Shown in pieces: positions 18,545 through 28,091 of a stretch of DNA of 54,754 nucleotides. The position numbers were made by a program, and so were the translations under genes. The DNA comes from Massilia eurypsychrophila (GTDB lineage Bacteria; Pseudomonadota; Gammaproteobacteria; Burkholderiales; Burkholderiaceae_D): positions 1 to 54,754 of the forward strand of contig NZ_PDOC01000029.1 in NCBI RefSeq assembly GCF_002760655.1. The letters run 5' to 3'. Each line of letters opens with the position of its first letter. Within the stretch, counting starts at the first letter, position 1. The notes under the pieces are model-generated. The model was given only the letters and a program-made list of their open reading frames with translations, did no database searches and was not told the origin of the DNA.

Positions 18545-19810
18545 TCATCGACGTCCCTTGCTGGCCCGCGGCGCCGTTCCAAACAGCGTGGCGTCATCGA
18601 GCGACTGCGCAATAGCCGCATATCCCGCATCACCCGGGTGCAGGTGGTCTCCCGAGTCGTACGCCGCGAGCAGGCGTGCCGGATCGCGCGGATCGCGCAG
18701 CACTTTGTCAAAATCTGCGACGGCATCGAATTCGCCGCTGGTGCGGATCCAATCGTTGACCTTGCGCCGCACTGCATCCTTCGCCGGGCTGTAGTGACCC
18801 TCCAGGGCAGTGCCCTGCAGCGCGCCCGCAAATGGCGTCATGGTGGCGCCGACAATACGGACCCCGCGCACCCGGGCTGCGGCGATCAGTTGGCGATAGC
18901 CGGCGATGAGCTGTTCGGCGCCCACCGGTGCCGCGGAGGGTGCGAACGGACTGCCCGGCCAGCCGATATCGTTGATGCCGATGTAGACCACGACGGTGTA
19001 AATGCCCGGCTGCGCCAGCACATCATGTTCGAAGCGCGCCAGCGCGTTCACGCCCATCATGTCGTCAAGCAGGCGCGCGCCCGAAATGCCGGCATTGGCA
19101 ACCGCCACGCCGGCGCCGGCGAGGCGCTGCGCCAGGTGGTCAGGCCAGCGCCGGTTGCGGTCGGGCGTCGAGCCGTTGCCGTCGGTGGTCGAATCGCCGA
19201 GCGCCACCACAGTGCGCGCGCCGGCCGCCGCATCGACCAGCACGGCGTTGAGGAACAGGCGGCCCTTCACCCGGTCCGCCTTCGGCAGCGTCGAGGCGCC
19301 CGTCGCATTGCCTTTCATCGCGTAGGCAGTCTGTTGATCGCCCCAGTGAAAACTCGACACGCTCGTCGGCTGCGGAAAATAGCTGGAGACCGCCAGCCGC
19401 GCCAGCGGCTGGGCTGACATTCGCAGCGGGTCGCTGATGCCGTTCGCGCCCGGCGCGATGGTGACCGAGCGCTTGCCGCCGAATGTGACCGCCCGATCGG
19501 TGCCGCCGACCGTTTCCGCTTCCCGCAGCGCCAGCGCGACCCGCACTTCGCCAATCATCAGCGGCGCGCTGCCGTAGCGGTTCGAAAACACCAGCCGTAG
19601 CGATTCGCCGCCACTGCTCAACTGAACCACTTCCCTGATCGAGACGCTGTCCAGCGTGCGCGGAACGTTAAGCGGCAGCACGAAGCCGCTCTGCCAGGCT
19701 GGCTGCGGGCTGGCCATCCATGATGTCACCCAGTTGTTGGTGGTGGCGGCGGCTGGACATGCGGCGCAGGCAAGGGCGAGTGCACCGATTGCCGGAAATA
19801 GAATTTGCAT
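18545..19810 (-). CDS. Secreted SGNH/GDSL hydrolase
   Basis: A 421-aa serine hydrolase with a signal peptide (residues 1-22, ending 'CPAAA'). The SGNH blocks are in order: nucleophile in 'VVALGDSTTDGNGS' (Ser near 206), Gly in 'NAGISGARLLDD', Asn in 'YIGINDIGWPGS', and the catalytic Asp/His in 'DSGDHLHPGDAGY' near the C-terminus. About 180 residues precede the nucleophile, an N-terminal beta-rich domain usual for this subfamily of ester- or carbohydrate-acting enzymes. Divergent from a LysR gene that may control it. Confidence 0.9.
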   Translation of the reverse strand: MQILFPAIGALALACAACPAAATTNNWVTSWMASPQPAWQSGFVLPLNVPRTLDSVSIREVVQLSSGGESLRLVFSNRYGSAPLMIGEVRVALALREAETVGGTDRAVTFGGKRSVTIAPGANGISDPLRMSAQPLARLAVSSYFPQPTSVSSFHWGDQQTAYAMKGNATGASTLPKADRVKGRLFLNAVLVDAAAGARTVVALGDSTTDGNGSTPDRNRRWPDHLAQRLAGAGVAVANAGISGARLLDDMMGVNALARFEHDVLAQPGIYTVVVYIGINDIGWPGSPFAPSAAPVGAEQLIAGYRQLIAAARVRGVRIVGATMTPFAGALQGTALEGHYSPAKDAVRRKVNDWIRTSGEFDAVADFDKVLRDPRDPARLLAAYDSGDHLHPGDAGYAAIAQSLDDATLFGTAPRASKGRR

Positions 19811-19893
19811 GACTTCGATACCATTAAAGTGAAGAGACGTTCACGGTAGGTCATTCCAGAGAGTCGGGGAAGATCGCTAAGTGGCATATACTT

Positions 19894-19910
19894 CATTCCG
19901 ATATGGAATG
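19894..19910. promoter_or_regulatory. Candidate LysR operator (inverted repeat, T-N11-A)
   Basis: CATTCC (19894-19899) and GGAATG (19905-19910) flank GATAT. The core fits T-N11-A, the LysR-type binding pattern, and lies 8 bases before the LysR start and 84 bases before the divergent GDSL hydrolase. Binding is inferred. Confidence 0.45.
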
Positions 19911-19918
19911 GGGGACCG

Positions 19919-20845
19919 ATGGATACGCTGCAAGACATGCGGATTTTCATCCGCGCGGTGGAACTGCGAAGCCTGACTGCCGTCGCCCGCGAGCTTGGCG
20001 TCACGCAGCCGACCGTCAGCAAGTCGGTCAGTGCGCTGGAAAAAAAGCTGGGCGTGCGCCTTCTCGACCGCAGCACCACGAGCCTTGCCCCGACTATGCA
20101 GGGTGCGCGTTTCTACCAGCGCGCGCGCCAGGTGCTGGAAGAATTCGACGATGCGGTCGCTGAAGCGCAAGGCCTGAACGAACGTCCGGTGGGGCTGTTA
20201 CGCGTGAACGCGCCGCTCGCGATCGGCCAGTTGCTGCTCGCGCCGCTCTGCCGCGATTTCCTGCGTCTCTATCCAGACGTGCAACTTGAGCTGATCTTCG
20301 ATGACCGCATGGTCGACCTGGTGGAAGAGGGTGTCGATGTCGCGTTGCGCCTGGGCGGGGCGCTGCCGCAAGACGCCGTCGCGCGCCATATTGCGGTGTC
20401 GCCGCGTCATCTGGTCGCGGCGCCTTCCTACCTGGCGCGCCATGCGCCGCTGCGGGCGCCGCAAGACGTCGCCCAGCACGACTATGTGCGCTTCGCGTGG
20501 CTGACTGGGGGTGACCGGGTCGAGCTGCACAATGGCGCACGCACGGTGGTGGTGGAGACGCACGGCCGATTCCGCGTCAACAATGCCTTGTCGATCCGCG
20601 AAGCGCTGCTCGCCGCAGATGGCATCGGCCTTTGCCCCGCGTGGCTGGTGCAAGATCTCGTCGCCGGCGGCGCCTTGGTGCGCGTGCTTCCCGACTGGTG
20701 CGGCGTGCCGCAGGAACTCGACCTGCTCAGTCCTTCGCGCCGCTATCAACCGCTGCGGGCGCGGTTGTTCATCGATTACGTCGCCGGCGCCTTGCGCGCA
20801 CTGGACTGCTTTGGCGGCACAGACGCTCCGTCAACGCCGGCCTGA
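19919..20845 (+). CDS. LysR-family transcriptional regulator
   Basis: 308 aa, normal for the family. The N-terminal winged HTH is clear ('SLTAVARELGVTQPTVSKSV', 'LEKKLGVRLLDRST', 'TMQGARFYQRARQVLEE'), and residues 90-300 form the periplasmic-binding-like effector domain of the CrgA-type branch ('PVGLLRVNAPLAIGQLLLAP', 'DVALRLGGAL'). The likely target is the divergent GDSL hydrolase gene and itself, through the inverted repeat at 19894-19910. Its stop is two bases from the stop of the convergent lysE-type gene. Confidence 0.92.
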   Translation: MDTLQDMRIFIRAVELRSLTAVARELGVTQPTVSKSVSALEKKLGVRLLDRSTTSLAPTMQGARFYQRARQVLEEFDDAVAEAQGLNERPVGLLRVNAPLAIGQLLLAPLCRDFLRLYPDVQLELIFDDRMVDLVEEGVDVALRLGGALPQDAVARHIAVSPRHLVAAPSYLARHAPLRAPQDVAQHDYVRFAWLTGGDRVELHNGARTVVVETHGRFRVNNALSIREALLAADGIGLCPAWLVQDLVAGGALVRVLPDWCGVPQELDLLSPSRRYQPLRARLFIDYVAGALRALDCFGGTDAPSTPA

Positions 20846-20847
20846 CG

Positions 20848-21477
20848 TCAGCTTCGTTTGACGGCCAGCAGCGCCACGCCCAGCGACATGAATAGCGCGC
20901 CCGAAGCCCGCTGAAGCGCACGCAGCTTTTTTCCGGCGGTGAGGCGCGCGCTGGCGCGACGCGCAATGAAGACGAACGTCGCGTGGGACAGCAATGAGCA
21001 TCCGACGAACGTGAACGTCAGCACGAAGAACTGCGGCACGATCGGTGCGTTCGTCTGGATAAATTGTGGGAACAGCGCCGTGAAAAAGATAATGCTTTTT
21101 GGATTGGTCAACGCGACCAGCAGTCCTTCGCGAAACAGCTGCCTGGCGCTTGCTGTGGGCCGCGCCGGTTGCTGGCTCGTCGTCGGCGCTGCCTTGCCGG
21201 CGCCCCGCCACTGCTTGACGCCGAGGTAAATCAGGTACAGGGCGCCGGCAATTTTAAGTACAGTAAACAGCAGCAGCGATGTCCGCAGCGAGGCGCCCAG
21301 GCCAATCATCGCCGCACCTGACACGAGAAATATACCGAGCGCATTCCCCGTCGAACTGAGCATCGCCTTGCCGGCGCCCTGGCTCGCGTTGGACATGGCC
21401 AGCAAGATCGCCGGGCCGGGACTGAAGGCGGTGATCAGCGAAATACTCAGAAAGGAAAGCCAGATGGCGAAGCTCAT
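20848..21477 (-). CDS. LysE/RhtB-family amino-acid exporter
   Basis: A 209-aa inner-membrane protein with about six hydrophobic segments. The N-terminal 'SISLITAFSPGPAILLAMSN' carries the family signature PGP, followed by 'GNALGIFLV' and 'LKIAGALYLIYLGVKQW'. Members export amino acids or homoserine-type compounds; the substrate cannot be predicted here. It ends two bases from the LysR gene and does not share its promoter region, so regulation by that LysR is not implied. Confidence 0.9.
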   Translation of the reverse strand: MSFAIWLSFLSISLITAFSPGPAILLAMSNASQGAGKAMLSSTGNALGIFLVSGAAMIGLGASLRTSLLLFTVLKIAGALYLIYLGVKQWRGAGKAAPTTSQQPARPTASARQLFREGLLVALTNPKSIIFFTALFPQFIQTNAPIVPQFFVLTFTFVGCSLLSHATFVFIARRASARLTAGKKLRALQRASGALFMSLGVALLAVKRS

Positions 21478-21568
21478 GGTTTTCTAATTGTCAGGCGGAA
21501 AGCCATCAGCGTACCGGGAATCCGCAAACCGTGCCGGCGCACTCAATTTCCCGACACGTTTCTGCCCC

Positions 21569-22075
21569 TCACATCAGCGGCAGCGCCGTCGTATCCTTGA
21601 TCCGCTGCAGCGCAAAGCTCGACTTCACATCCGCCACCGACGGATGGATCAGCAGCGTCTTCATCATGAAGCGCGAGAAATGCTCCATGTCCTCGACGTG
21701 CACGCGCAGCAGGTAGTCCATCTCGCCGGTCATCGCGTAGCACGCCACCACCTCCGGCCACGCCTCGACCGAGGTGGCGAAGTCGGCGTGCGGCGAACTC
21801 GACGTGCGCTTGGCGCCGGCCGCGTTGGCGCCGTCGTTGTGCTTTTCGAGCCGCACGTTCACATACGCCAGCAGCCCGAGGCCGATCTGGCCAGGGTCGA
21901 GCAGCGCCACGTACTGGCGGATCACGCCGGCTTCTTCCAGCCGCTTGATGCGCCGCAGGCATGGCGACGGCGACAGGCTGACCTGGTCGGCGACGTCCTG
22001 GTTCGAGGCCCGTCCGTCCGCCTGCAAAATCGCCAGAATTTTGCGATCTGTTTTATCGAGCTCAATTTTTGACAT
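21569..22075 (-). CDS. Lrp/AsnC-family regulator, probably of the hppD locus
   Basis: 168 aa from ATG 22075, chosen because GGAGGG sits five bases before it and MSKIELDKTDRKIL is the usual N-terminus. HTH at about 20-45 ('NQDVADQVSLSPSPCLRRIK'), then a RAM ligand-binding domain ('CYAMTGEMDYLLRVHVEDM'). A 15-residue Ser/Ala-rich insert around 'AGAKRTSSSPHADF' is unusual. Divergent from hppD with a symmetric site between them; related regulators activate phenylalanine/tyrosine breakdown genes, so an aromatic amino acid effector is the best guess. Confidence 0.9.
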   Translation of the reverse strand: MSKIELDKTDRKILAILQADGRASNQDVADQVSLSPSPCLRRIKRLEEAGVIRQYVALLDPGQIGLGLLAYVNVRLEKHNDGANAAGAKRTSSSPHADFATSVEAWPEVVACYAMTGEMDYLLRVHVEDMEHFSRFMMKTLLIHPSVADVKSSFALQRIKDTTALPLM

Positions 22076-22100
22076 ATTCCCTCCGAATCGCGCCATTCTA

Positions 22101-22115
22101 CGCAATTTTATTGCG
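22101..22115. promoter_or_regulatory. Candidate Lrp-type operator between the regulator and hppD
   Basis: CGCAAT (22101-22106) and ATTGCG (22110-22115) form a perfect inverted repeat around TTT. The 15-bp size and A/T-rich centre fit Lrp-family sites. It lies 25 bases before the regulator start and about 55 bases upstream of a TATACT -10-like element (22170-22175) for hppD. Confidence 0.5.
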
Positions 22116-22203
22116 CAGGGGAGGGGCGTGGGGGCAGTGTTTGAAATTTAATGCCCGGGGGTCCGGACTATACTGGCGGCTACAAAAATCACGGAGACAA
22201 GCC

Positions 22204-23328
<1,125 letters not shown>

Positions 23329-23367
23329 GCATAACGAGTCAAACAGTATAGAAGACGGAGACACCTG

Positions 23368-26300
23368 ATGAATGCACCACTGGACCGATCGCAGCTAGAG
23401 CCGCAACCGGCGCACGAGATTTCGCTGAACGACAAATGGACGCTCGAGCGCGGCCGCGCCTTCATGACCGGCACCCAGGCGCTGATCCGCCTGCCGATGA
23501 TGCAGCGCGAGCGCGACATCAAAGCCGGCCTCAATACCGCCGGCTATATCACCGGCTACCGCGGCTCGCCCGTCACCTCGGTCGACATGACGGCGGTCAA
23601 AGCCAAGAAGTACCTCGACGAGCACCACGTCAAGTTCCATCCCGGGATGAACGAGGACCTGGCCGCGACCGCCGTGTGGGGCACGCAGCAGACCAACCTG
23701 TTCAAGGACGCCAAGTACCAAGGCGTGTTCTCGATGTGGTACGGCAAAGGGCCCGGCGTTGACCGCTGCGGCGACGTCTTCAAGCACGCCAACAACGCCG
23801 GCAGCGCCAAGTTCGGCGGCGTGCTGGTGCTGGCCGGCGACGACCACGCCGCCAAGTCCTCGTCCACCGCGCACCAGTCGGACCACATCCTCAACGCCTG
23901 CGGCATCCCGGTGCTGTATCCGGCGTCGGTGCAGGAATACATCGACTACGGCCTGCACGCCTGGGCCATGAGCCGCTACACCGGCCTGTGGGTTTCGATG
24001 AAGTGCGTCACCGACATCATCGAGTCCGGCGCCGTGGTCGACTTCGACCCGGACCGCGTCAAGATCGTCGTGCCGACCGACTTCGCGCTGCCCGAAGGCG
24101 GCTTGAACATCCGCTGGCCGGACACCATCCTGGACCAGGAAGTCCGGATGAACAACTTCAAGTGGTACGCCGCGCTGGCGTACGCGCGCGCCAATAAGCT
24201 CAACAAGATCATCTGGGACAGCCCGAAGCCGAAGATCGGCATCATCACCGCCGGCAAATCCTACCTCGACACGCGCCAGGCGCTGGCCGACCTCGGCATC
24301 GACGAGCAGGCCGCCGCCGACATCGGCATTCGCCTCTACAAGATCGGCATGACCTGGCCGCTCGAATCCGAAGGCGTGCACGAATTCGCCAAGGGCCTCG
24401 ACGAAATCCTGGTGGTCGAAGAGAAGCGCCAGATCCTCGAGTACGCGCTCAAGGAAGAGCTCTACAACCTGCCCGACGGCCAACGTCCGCGCGTGGTCGG
24501 CAAGTTCGACGACACCGGCGAATGGTCCAACAAGGACGGCGCCGGCCACGGCGCCTGGCTGCTGCCGGCCACCTACGAATTGAACCCGGCCTTGATCGCG
24601 CGCGCGATCGCCAGCCGCATCTCGCACTACTGCGCCGGCCATCCGGTCGAGCAGCGCGTCAAGGAACGCATCGCCTTCCTCGAAGCGAAAGAGCTGGTGC
24701 TGAAAAACGTCAGCAGCAAACCGAACCCGGATACCGACCGCACGCCGTACTTCTGCTCCGGCTGCCCGCACAATTCGTCGACCAAGGTGCCGGAAGGCTC
24801 GCGCGCGCTGGCTGGCATCGGCTGCCACTACATGGTGCTGTGGATGGACCGCGAAACGTCGACCTTCACCCACATGGGCGCCGAAGGCGTGACCTGGGTC
24901 GGCCAGGCGCCGTTCACCAACGAGAAGCACGTCTTCACCAACCTCGGTGACGGCACCTACTTCCACTCGGGGATTTTGGCGATCCGCGCGGCGGTGTCGG
25001 CCAAGGTCAACATCACTTACAAAATTCTGTTCAACGACGCCGTCGCCATGACTGGCGGCCAGCAATTCGACGGTCCGCTCGACCCGGGCATGATCAGCCG
25101 CCAGATCGCCGCCGAAGGCGTCGGCCCGATCATCGTCGTCACCGACGAACCGGACAAGTACCCGTCCGACTACAAGTGGGCCGAAGGCGTCACCGTGCGC
25201 CACCGCAGCGAACTGATGGACGTGCAGCGCGAACTGCGCGAGTGCCCGGGCGTCTCCGCGATGATCTACGACCAGACTTGCGCGTCCGAGAAGCGCCGCC
25301 GCCGCAAGCGCAACGAGTACCCGGATCCGGCCAAGCGCGCCGTCATCAACGAAGCCGTCTGCGAAGGCTGCGGCGACTGCTCGGTGCAATCGAACTGCCT
25401 GTCGGTCGAGCCGCTCGAGACCGAACTCGGTCGCAAGCGCCAGATCAACCAGTCGTCCTGCAACAAGGACTTCTCGTGCGTCACCGGCTTTTGCCCGAGC
25501 TTCGTCACGGTCGAAGGCGGCGCGCTGAAAAAGCCGAAGAAGGCTGCCGCCGGCGATGCCGCGCCACCGATGCTGCCGGCGCCAAGCCTGCCGTCGACCG
25601 CGCAGCCGTACGGCATCCTGATCACCGGTATCGGCGGCACCGGTGTCGTCACCGTCGGCCAGATTCTGGCGATGGCGGCGCACGTCGAAGGCAAGGGCGC
25701 CATCGTGCTCGACATGAGCGGACTGGCCCAGAAGGGCGGCCCGGTGATGTCGCACGTGCGCCTGGCCGACAACCAGGCCGACCTGCACTCGACGCGCGTG
25801 GGCACCGGCAGCGCCGACCTGGTGGTCGGTTGCGACCTGATCGTCACCGCCAGCCGCGATGCGCTGTCGCGCATGGGCGAGGGGCGCACCTTCGCCGCCA
25901 TCAATTCGACCGGTTCGTCGACCGCCGCTTTCGTCAAGAATCCAGACTGGCAGTTCCCGGGCGCGACCTCGCAGTCCGAGATCGTGCGCGCGTGCGGCGA
26001 AGGCCGCGTCGATTTCGTCGACGCCGGCAAGATCGCCACCGCGCTGATGGGCGACGCCATTGCCACCAACATGTTCATGCTCGGTTTCGCGTGGCAGAAG
26101 GGCCATGTGCCGCTGGCTGAAACGTCGATCATGAAGGCGATCGAACTCAATGGCGTGTCGGTCCAGTTCAACAAGACCGCGTTCACGTGGGGCCGCACCG
26201 CCGCGCACGACCTGCCCTCGCTGGTGAAGATGACGACGCCGGCCAAGGTCATCGAATTCAAGCGCACGCAAACGCTCGACGACGTCGTCAAGCGCCGCGT

Positions 26301-26925
26301 CGAACTGCTGACCGCGTACCAGGATACCGCCTACGCGCAGCAGTACCTCGCTTTCGTCGACCAGGTGCGCGCTGCCGAAGCGAAGCTGGGCAAGGGCACG
26401 CGTTTGGCCGAAGCGGTCGCGCGCTACTTCTACAAGCTGATGGCATACAAGGACGAGTACGAAGTCGCGCGCCTGTACACCGACGGCGCCTTCAAGGAGA
26501 AGATCGCCGCCATGTTCGAAGGCGACATCAAGCTCAAGTTCCATCTGGCGCCGCCGCTGCTGGCCAAGCACAACAAGGAAGGCCACCTGATCAAGCAGGA
26601 GTTCGGCCCGTGGATGATGAAGGCGTTCGGCCTGCTCGCCAAGCTGAAGGGCTTGCGCGGCGGCGCGCTCGACGTCTTCGGCTACACGGCCGAGCGGCGC
26701 ATGGAGCGCGCGCTGATCGGCGAGTACCGCCAGACCGTTGGCGCGCTGCTGGCGAAACTCACCGCCGACAACCTGTTGTCGGCGGTGGCCATTGCCAGCA
26801 TCCCTGAAGACATCCGCGGCTATGGCCACGTGAAGGAGCGCCACCTGCGCGCCGCCAAGGCGAAGGAAGCGGCGCTGCTGGCCGCGTTCGATGCGCCGGT
26901 TGGCGGCGCGAGCCACGCCGCCTGA
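23368..26925 (+). CDS. Indolepyruvate ferredoxin oxidoreductase, fused alpha/beta
   Basis: A 1185-aa TPP and iron-sulphur enzyme that oxidatively decarboxylates aryl-2-oxo acids (indole-, phenyl-, hydroxyphenylpyruvate) to aryl-acyl-CoA. In order: pyrimidine-binding domain ('GYRGSPVTSVDM'), a Cys-rich 'YFCSGCPHNSST' near 463, TPP domain with 'NLGDGTYFHSG' near 527, ferredoxin-like 'CEGCGDCSVQSNC' near 664, then the gamma/beta-like domain ('GIGGTGVVTVGQILAMAAH'). Downstream of hppD, it extends aromatic amino acid catabolism to the keto acids. A strong terminator follows. Confidence 0.93.
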   Translation: MNAPLDRSQLEPQPAHEISLNDKWTLERGRAFMTGTQALIRLPMMQRERDIKAGLNTAGYITGYRGSPVTSVDMTAVKAKKYLDEHHVKFHPGMNEDLAATAVWGTQQTNLFKDAKYQGVFSMWYGKGPGVDRCGDVFKHANNAGSAKFGGVLVLAGDDHAAKSSSTAHQSDHILNACGIPVLYPASVQEYIDYGLHAWAMSRYTGLWVSMKCVTDIIESGAVVDFDPDRVKIVVPTDFALPEGGLNIRWPDTILDQEVRMNNFKWYAALAYARANKLNKIIWDSPKPKIGIITAGKSYLDTRQALADLGIDEQAAADIGIRLYKIGMTWPLESEGVHEFAKGLDEILVVEEKRQILEYALKEELYNLPDGQRPRVVGKFDDTGEWSNKDGAGHGAWLLPATYELNPALIARAIASRISHYCAGHPVEQRVKERIAFLEAKELVLKNVSSKPNPDTDRTPYFCSGCPHNSSTKVPEGSRALAGIGCHYMVLWMDRETSTFTHMGAEGVTWVGQAPFTNEKHVFTNLGDGTYFHSGILAIRAAVSAKVNITYKILFNDAVAMTGGQQFDGPLDPGMISRQIAAEGVGPIIVVTDEPDKYPSDYKWAEGVTVRHRSELMDVQRELRECPGVSAMIYDQTCASEKRRRRKRNEYPDPAKRAVINEAVCEGCGDCSVQSNCLSVEPLETELGRKRQINQSSCNKDFSCVTGFCPSFVTVEGGALKKPKKAAAGDAAPPMLPAPSLPSTAQPYGILITGIGGTGVVTVGQILAMAAHVEGKGAIVLDMSGLAQKGGPVMSHVRLADNQADLHSTRVGTGSADLVVGCDLIVTASRDALSRMGEGRTFAAINSTGSSTAAFVKNPDWQFPGATSQSEIVRACGEGRVDFVDAGKIATALMGDAIATNMFMLGFAWQKGHVPLAETSIMKAIELNGVSVQFNKTAFTWGRTAAHDLPSLVKMTTPAKVIEFKRTQTLDDVVKRRVELLTAYQDTAYAQQYLAFVDQVRAAEAKLGKGTRLAEAVARYFYKLMAYKDEYEVARLYTDGAFKEKIAAMFEGDIKLKFHLAPPLLAKHNKEGHLIKQEFGPWMMKAFGLLAKLKGLRGGALDVFGYTAERRMERALIGEYRQTVGALLAKLTADNLLSAVAIASIPEDIRGYGHVKERHLRAAKAKEAALLAAFDAPVGGASHAA

Positions 26926-26943
26926 TAGCAGCGCGGTGACGGC

Positions 26944-26983
26944 AAACTGGATGGCCTCCGCAAGGACGCCATCCAGTTTTTTT
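26944..26983 (+). terminator. Rho-independent terminator after the oxidoreductase
   Basis: AAACTGGATGGC (26944-26955) pairs perfectly with GCCATCCAGTTT (26968-26979), followed by a T-run to 26983. Its core (GGATGGC ... GGACGCCATCC) is shared with the hairpin at 29656-29687. Confidence 0.9.
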
Positions 26984-27009
26984 GCGCGGTAAGTTCTACC
27001 CCCCCCCCC

Positions 27010-27115
27010 GGGGTCAGTGCCGGCAATCGCACACGGCCTCATCTATACCTCATGTTTTCTGGCCGGATTTCGCGCCATACGCATGAGCTCGTGTACGATT
27101 GCCGGCACTGACCCC
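27010..27115. repeat. Long inverted repeat with 20-bp perfect arms, copy B
   Basis: GGGGTCAGTGCCGGCAATCG (27010-27029) is exactly complementary to 27096-27115. Pairing continues imperfectly inward ('ACACG' and 'CTC' blocks), leaving about 45 unpaired bases. An 11-C run (26999-27009) precedes the left arm. It lies between the convergent oxidoreductase and luxR genes. The outer GGTCAG/CTGACC is shared with the GGTCTGACC family, but the core differs. Confidence 0.85.
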
Positions 27116-27163
27116 GGCGGTGGTGGTCGGACTCCGACGGTGGTCGAGCCCGACGGTGGTCCG

Positions 27164-27203
27164 TGACATTCGGACATTTGGCTGTGTGAATGTCCGAATG
27201 TCA
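27164..27203. repeat. ATTCGGACAT-core palindrome, copy C
   Basis: TGACATTCGGACATT (27164-27178) pairs perfectly with AATGTCCGAATGTCA (27189-27203) around a 10-base loop. It continues into AGACCTGACACC, as in copy D at 50546-50605, which carries the same core. It lies 24 bases before the stop of the luxR gene, in the same convergent gap as copy B. Confidence 0.85.
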
Positions 27204-27226
27204 GACCTGACACCAGCGTTTCGGAG

Positions 27227-27952
27227 TCAGAGCAGCCGCAGCATCGCCGCGCGCAGCACCGTCGCCGTCTTGTTCGACGTGCCCAGCTTCGCCATCGCGT
27301 TGTTGACGTGGAAGTTCACCGTGCGCTCGGCAACGTTGAGGATGTCGCCGATTTCGCCGGACGTCTTGCCGTCCGCGGTCCAGCGCAATACTTCGCGCTC
27401 GCGCTCCGTCAGGTCCACCTGCGGCGCCGCGTTCGGCCGTGAATCGACCAGCTGCGCCAGCACCTCGTGCGCCGCCTGCGCCAGCCACGTCATCCGGATC
27501 ACGTTGCCGCGCAGTTCTCCGGCGCTGATCGGCCCGCCCCCCCTGGCCAGCGTGAACAGTCCTGCGACCCCTTTCTTGTCGTGGGTCGGTTGCGCCCAGC
27601 CGACGTGCAGCTTGTGATCGCGCGCGTCGTCCCACATGGCCGGCGCCGTTGCAAACACCGAGTCCGACCAGATCACCGGCTTGCTCGACGTCCTGGCGTG
27701 CGCGACGGTGGGGTCCACGCGCAGGTAGTCGCCGTCGACATAGCGCTGGCGCCAGGCGGCCGAGTAGTTGTTCATCATGAACATCTGCGGCTTCGTAAAC
27801 GGCAGCGGAAACAGCAAGCCCAGCGCGCAGTACTCAAACCCGACGTCGAGCGCGGCGTTCTTCAAGACATCGAGAAATTCCGCTTGCGTTTTCGCCGCGG
27901 CGAACGACGCTGAGGTGGACTCCTGCCAATCGACGATCTGGTGATGCAACAT
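27227..27952 (-). CDS. LuxR-family quorum-sensing regulator (solo)
   Basis: 241 aa with an N-terminal autoinducer-binding domain and a C-terminal GerE-type HTH. The ligand pocket keeps the usual spacing of W and Y in 'YSAAWRQRYVDGDY', then 'RVDPTV' (Asp-Pro) and 'PVIWSD' (Trp). The HTH is 'LTEREREVLRWTADGKTSGE' followed by 'AERTVNFHVNNAMAKLG'. No luxI-type synthase is in the window, so it is a candidate solo that senses self-made signal from elsewhere or foreign signals. Divergent from the hydrolase gene, with a lux-box-like site between. Confidence 0.93.
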   Translation of the reverse strand: MLHHQIVDWQESTSASFAAAKTQAEFLDVLKNAALDVGFEYCALGLLFPLPFTKPQMFMMNNYSAAWRQRYVDGDYLRVDPTVAHARTSSKPVIWSDSVFATAPAMWDDARDHKLHVGWAQPTHDKKGVAGLFTLARGGGPISAGELRGNVIRMTWLAQAAHEVLAQLVDSRPNAAPQVDLTEREREVLRWTADGKTSGEIGDILNVAERTVNFHVNNAMAKLGTSNKTATVLRAAMLRLL

Positions 27953-27985
27953 TTGCGCTCCGTTATTGCTGTCAACTGCCGCCGG

Positions 27986-28001
27986 CTGTCATTTCTAGCA
28001 G
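27986..28001. promoter_or_regulatory. lux-box-like site CTG-N10-CAG
   Basis: CTG (27986-27988), ten bases, CAG (27999-28001), the minimal symmetry of LuxR-type operators. It lies 34 bases upstream of the luxR start and 91 bases before the divergent hydrolase gene. The interior symmetry is weak, so this could be chance. Confidence 0.3.
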
Positions 28002-28091
28002 TGTGCATACACTAACAGATGCCATACACTGCGGCAACATCTCGGGCCGCCATCGGGCCCGAATTCCTCATTTACCTGTTGGAGTTTTCCC

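Noticed and set aside
23395-27042. Minus-strand frame of 1215 codons opposite the oxidoreductase
   Set aside because: Shadow frame; the plus-strand product has clear domains and cofactor motifs across its whole length.
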